From a virus, in IMG/VR virus record IMGVR_UViG_3300046616_000227, positions 1 to 49,851 of that record: DNA of 49,851 nt. The stretch is one strand, 5' to 3'. This document shows, in pieces, positions 47,209 through 49,851 of this stretch. The notes under the pieces are model-generated. The model was not told the DNA's origin. It saw only the letters and a program-made list of their open reading frames with translations, and made no database searches. How positions within the stretch are numbered: the stretch's first letter is position 1; each line of letters opens with the position of its first letter. Both the position numbers and the translations under genes were made by a program.

Positions 47209-48378
47209 GTGTTGAAAAGGCGTCTGCTGGTAATTGTATCTGGAATGATTGTTTGGGCATCGCTGGCGCAGGCTGACGACAGCATGCCATTTCCCCTGAC
47301 GCCACCGCCGATTGATGCGGCCTCGTGGGTGCTCATGGACGCCACCACGGGACAAATTCTTACTGCGGGTAATCCCGATGAAGAGCGCAATCCGGCCAGC
47401 CTAACCAAGCTGATGACCGGCTATGTAGTTGATCGCGCTATCGATCAGAAAAAAATCAGCCGCGATGACAAAGTCACCATCGGCAAAGATGCGTGGGGCG
47501 CAGGTAATCCGGTGTTTAAAGGCTCTTCGTTGATGTTCCTCAAGCCGGGCGATAATGTCACCGTGCGCGATCTGATGCGCGGCGTCATCATCGATTCCGG
47601 TAACGATGCTTGCGTGGCGCTGGCCGATCACGTGGCCGGCAGCGAAGGCAGTTTCGTCACCATGATGAACAGCTACGTGCAGAAGCTGGGTCTGACGCAC
47701 ACCCATTTCGAAACCGTGCACGGTCTTGATGCGCCAGGTCAACATACCACCGCACGTGATCTTGCGGTGCTGTCGCGCGCGATTATCAGCGGCGAACCCG
47801 ATTTCTATGCCATGTACGGTGAGAAAACCCTGACCTGGAATGGCATCACGCAGAACAACCGTAACGGTTTGCTGTGGGATCAGAATCTGCATGTCGATGG
47901 CCTGAAAACCGGCCACACCGAAAGCGCCGGTTTTAACATTATTGCCTCCAATGTGGTGGGGCGTCATCGCCTGATTGCGGTGATCATGGGCGGCAAGAGT
48001 TCGAAAGGACGTGAGGATCAGGCGCGCAAACTGCTGGTGTGGGGCCAAAATAACTTCGATACCGTGCAGTTGTTCCACGCAGGCAAAAAAATCGGTACGG
48101 AAAATGTCTGGTACGGCAATCCACATAAAGTCGATGTTGGCACCACGCAGGATATCTATCTGTCGCTGCCGCGTAGCGAGGTCTCCAACGTGATGGCCAA
48201 GTACGTGATTGACCGTAAAGATCTGGAAGCACCGCTGAAAGCAGGCGATCAGATTGGTGAAATTCAGGTGATGGACAAAGATAAGCAGCTGGCCACTTAT
48301 CCGCTTTATGCGCTGCAAGCGGTTGATCAGGCTGGCATCATTACGCGTATCAGCGATTACGTGAAACAGAAACTGTAA
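47209..48378 (+). CDS. dacD: D-alanyl-D-alanine carboxypeptidase (PBP6b)
   Basis: 389 aa, like E. coli DacD throughout. The start is GTG 47209 with GAGG five bases upstream. A signal peptide ends at about residue 22 (A-Q-A-D-D). Penicillin-binding motifs: S-L-T-K (about 64-67), S-G-N-D (about 130) and K-T-G-H (about 233). A C-terminal amphipathic helix anchors it to the outer face of the inner membrane. It trims the terminal D-Ala of peptidoglycan pentapeptides. Confidence 0.97.
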   Translation: MLKRRLLVIVSGMIVWASLAQADDSMPFPLTPPPIDAASWVLMDATTGQILTAGNPDEERNPASLTKLMTGYVVDRAIDQKKISRDDKVTIGKDAWGAGNPVFKGSSLMFLKPGDNVTVRDLMRGVIIDSGNDACVALADHVAGSEGSFVTMMNSYVQKLGLTHTHFETVHGLDAPGQHTTARDLAVLSRAIISGEPDFYAMYGEKTLTWNGITQNNRNGLLWDQNLHVDGLKTGHTESAGFNIIASNVVGRHRLIAVIMGGKSSKGREDQARKLLVWGQNNFDTVQLFHAGKKIGTENVWYGNPHKVDVGTTQDIYLSLPRSEVSNVMAKYVIDRKDLEAPLKAGDQIGEIQVMDKDKQLATYPLYALQAVDQAGIITRISDYVKQKL

Positions 48379-48467
48379 TCCGTCACGTATTTCAGCGTTG
48401 TCATCGTCGCCGTGGCGCGGCGGTGATGGCACAATCGAGCTTTCAGCTGCTGACATTGAGGCAAGGT

Positions 48468-48932
48468 ATGAAAGCATCGATTGTTGAACGTAATCCGCAA
48501 AGCTGGCTCGGCTACCACTTGCAAGGCCCGTGGCAGGAAACGGTGCCGCGCGGTTTTAACCGGCTGAAAAGCTGGGTGAGTGAGCACCCTGTCGAAGGTG
48601 AATGGCTGGCGATCTACTACGGCAATCCGCAGGAGCTGCCGCCGGAAGCGCTGCGGGTTGAAACCGTGATCACTGCCGCAGAGGATGTGATTCCAGCGGC
48701 GGACGATGATATTGAAAAGGGATTATTGCCTGGCGGGACTTACTTCCATGCGCGCGTCGAAGTCCTTAACAACGATTTCTTCGGTGCCTGGCACAACTTA
48801 TTCGATCACTTAACAGAGCAGGGCGGCTGGCAAGTGGACAATCGTCCGTGCTTTGAACATTACCTTTCCGATGGTTCCGACAGCGGCGATTGGCTAGTGG
48901 ATATGTACATTCCGGTGCGCGCTGCCAACTAA
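48468..48932 (+). CDS. sbmC: GyrI-like DNA gyrase inhibitor
   Basis: 154 aa; the GyrI-like fold matches E. coli SbmC: Y-H-L-Q-G-P-W-Q-E-T-V, W-L-A-I-Y-Y-G-N-P-Q, P-C-F-E-H-Y-L and V-D-M-Y-I-P-V. It protects gyrase from toxins such as microcin B17. The start at 48468 has AAGG close by. E. coli sbmC is SOS-induced, but I see no LexA box here. Confidence 0.92.
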   Translation: MKASIVERNPQSWLGYHLQGPWQETVPRGFNRLKSWVSEHPVEGEWLAIYYGNPQELPPEALRVETVITAAEDVIPAADDDIEKGLLPGGTYFHARVEVLNNDFFGAWHNLFDHLTEQGGWQVDNRPCFEHYLSDGSDSGDWLVDMYIPVRAAN

Positions 48933-48988
48933 CATCGCATGGCGTTACATCAATGTTTCTCTTGAGAAAATCAGATGTAGCGCGCATG

Positions 48989-49016
48989 TTGATTTTGACT
49001 AAAAGTCGAAAATAAT
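48989..49016 (+). promoter_or_regulatory. Possible yeeA promoter
   Basis: TTGATT, a 16-base spacer and AATAAT, about 75 bases before the yeeA start. The only AT-rich element in 48933-49089. Confidence 0.5.
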
Positions 49017-49089
49017 TGCGTTCAACACTGATGGTGCGGCAATCACCAGGGTAACATAGCGCGCAAAATTGTATCGTTCCCGGACAACC

Positions 49090-49851
49090 ATGTTACGCGC
49101 TGACAAGCCCATCTCGCAGATTGAGTTCTGGTTCTACCGCCACTATCGCGCCGTACACGGCGTGCGTATCGCTATCGCCTTTGTGCTGTGCTTCTTGTTT
49201 GTACGTCTTACCGATATTCCCGAAGGCACCTGGCCGCTGATTACGCTGGTGGTGGTGATGGGGCCGATTTCAACCTGGGGCAACGTGCTGCCGCGCGTGG
49301 TACAGCGCATTAGCGGTACCTTCGCGGGTCTGATTTCTGGATTGATAGCGCTCAAGCTGGAGCTGTTTTCGCTGCCGGTGATGCTGGTGTGGTGCGCCAT
49401 TGTGATGGTGGTCTGCGGCTATCTGACGCTAGGGAAACATCCCTATATGGCGCTGCTGATCGGCATCACGCTCGGCGTGGTGGTTGGCGCACCGGCCGGC
49501 GATTTCACCATCGCCTTATGGCGCGGCGGCGACGTCATTCTCGGTTCACTGATGGCGCTGCTGTTTAGCGCCATTTGGGCGCAACGTGCTTACACCCATT
49601 GGCGCATCCAGTTGTCAGATGCGTTTATCGCCATGGCGAAGCTGCATCACACCGGTTTCTCCGCCAATCTGTTAGAAAAACCGCGGCTGAACAAACCTTT
49701 CCAAAAGTTGCTGAGTGGCGTGATAAAAATGCGCTCGCTGCTGGAACCGGCGAGCAAAGAGACGCGCATTCCAAAATCAGTGTTTGAGGCGATTCAAACC
49801 ATCAACCGCAATATGGTTAACACCATGCAGATGCAAATTGATGCGTGGTGG
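49090..49851 (+). CDS. yeeA: FUSC-family membrane protein YeeA, partial
   Basis: 254 codons to the right edge. It matches E. coli YeeA: Y-R-H-Y-R at the start, then I-P-E-G-T-W-P-L-I-T-L-V-V-V-M-G-P-I-S, several membrane segments to about residue 165, and the soluble I-P-K-S-V-F-E-A-I-Q-T-I-N-R-N. FUSC proteins resemble aromatic-acid exporters such as AaeB. Substrate unknown. Confidence 0.93.
   Translation, partial: MLRADKPISQIEFWFYRHYRAVHGVRIAIAFVLCFLFVRLTDIPEGTWPLITLVVVMGPISTWGNVLPRVVQRISGTFAGLISGLIALKLELFSLPVMLVWCAIVMVVCGYLTLGKHPYMALLIGITLGVVVGAPAGDFTIALWRGGDVILGSLMALLFSAIWAQRAYTHWRIQLSDAFIAMAKLHHTGFSANLLEKPRLNKPFQKLLSGVIKMRSLLEPASKETRIPKSVFEAIQTINRNMVNTMQMQIDAWW

Noticed and set aside
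47033-47305. Minus frame of 90 codons across the dacD start
   Set aside because: Overlaps the dacD signal peptide region and has no support; the minus strand here held the old sbcB upstream region.
48379-48467. LexA box before sbmC
   Set aside because: Expected from E. coli, but no CTGT-N8-ACAG is present in this gap.
47401-48477. Minus frame of 358 codons across dacD
   Set aside because: Antisense to a clearly conserved dacD; long only because of GC-rich codon bias.

Overview
The window is chromosomal DNA of an enterobacterium. It carries one apparently complete temperate siphophage prophage of about 44.9 kb (attL 2110-2129, attR 46972-46991) inserted in the 5' end of sbcB. The host flanks keep the order known from E. 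coli (sbcB, then dacD, sbmC, yeeA after the phage). Protein divergence from E. coli and the large Ig-repeat gene beside sbcB suggest an Erwinia/Pantoea-type genus; that placement is inference.

Left host flank (1-2129): the start of a large Ig-like repeat protein (minus strand, runs off the window), then sbcB (exonuclease I). The first eight codons of sbcB, its start codon and its upstream region are phage DNA; the displaced host start lies beyond attR.

Phage left arm (2130-11529): tyrosine integrase on plus, convergent with a leftward early operon that runs from about 11530 down to an excisionase. The operon holds many small lambdoid accessory genes plus a recombination module of single-strand binding protein, a Rad52-type annealing protein and a coiled-coil protein. 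Immunity region (11530-13191): repressor (cI), cro and cII with paired operators, a leaderless pRM, a nut-like site and a CII-type PRE site inside cII. Replication (13253-15009): an O-like initiator with an iteron origin inside its gene, and a DnaC-like helicase loader. A nin-like region (ninB, ninE, ninF-like, ninG) and a Q-like antiterminator follow (15006-19204). A hicAB toxin-antitoxin pair sits directly after Q, then holin, SAR endolysin, Rz/Rz1, a Rha regulator behind a structured leader, and a small membrane-protein moron.

Structural genes (23331-44055): terminase, portal, head morphogenesis protein, protease with nested scaffold, decoration and major capsid proteins, connectors, tail tube with a BIG2 domain, chaperone-like protein, tape measure, tail tip proteins and an SGNH-esterase tail fibre. 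A minus-strand gene with a HEPN-like RxxxxH motif interrupts the tail module just before the tape measure gene. The right end holds conversion and stress genes: a membrane acyltransferase, an AriR-like protein, a zinc-binding small protein behind a hairpin, and a LexA-controlled HumD/UmuD'-like gene next to attR.

Main themes: (1) the insertion swaps the start of sbcB; (2) three LexA-type boxes lie at the integrase/sbcB gap, beside the repressor gene and before humD, while the repressor seems to lack the Ser-Lys dyad of self-cleaving repressors; (3) accessory cargo (hicAB, HEPN-like gene, acyltransferase paired with an esterase fibre) sits at known moron positions and is the best place to look for new biology.
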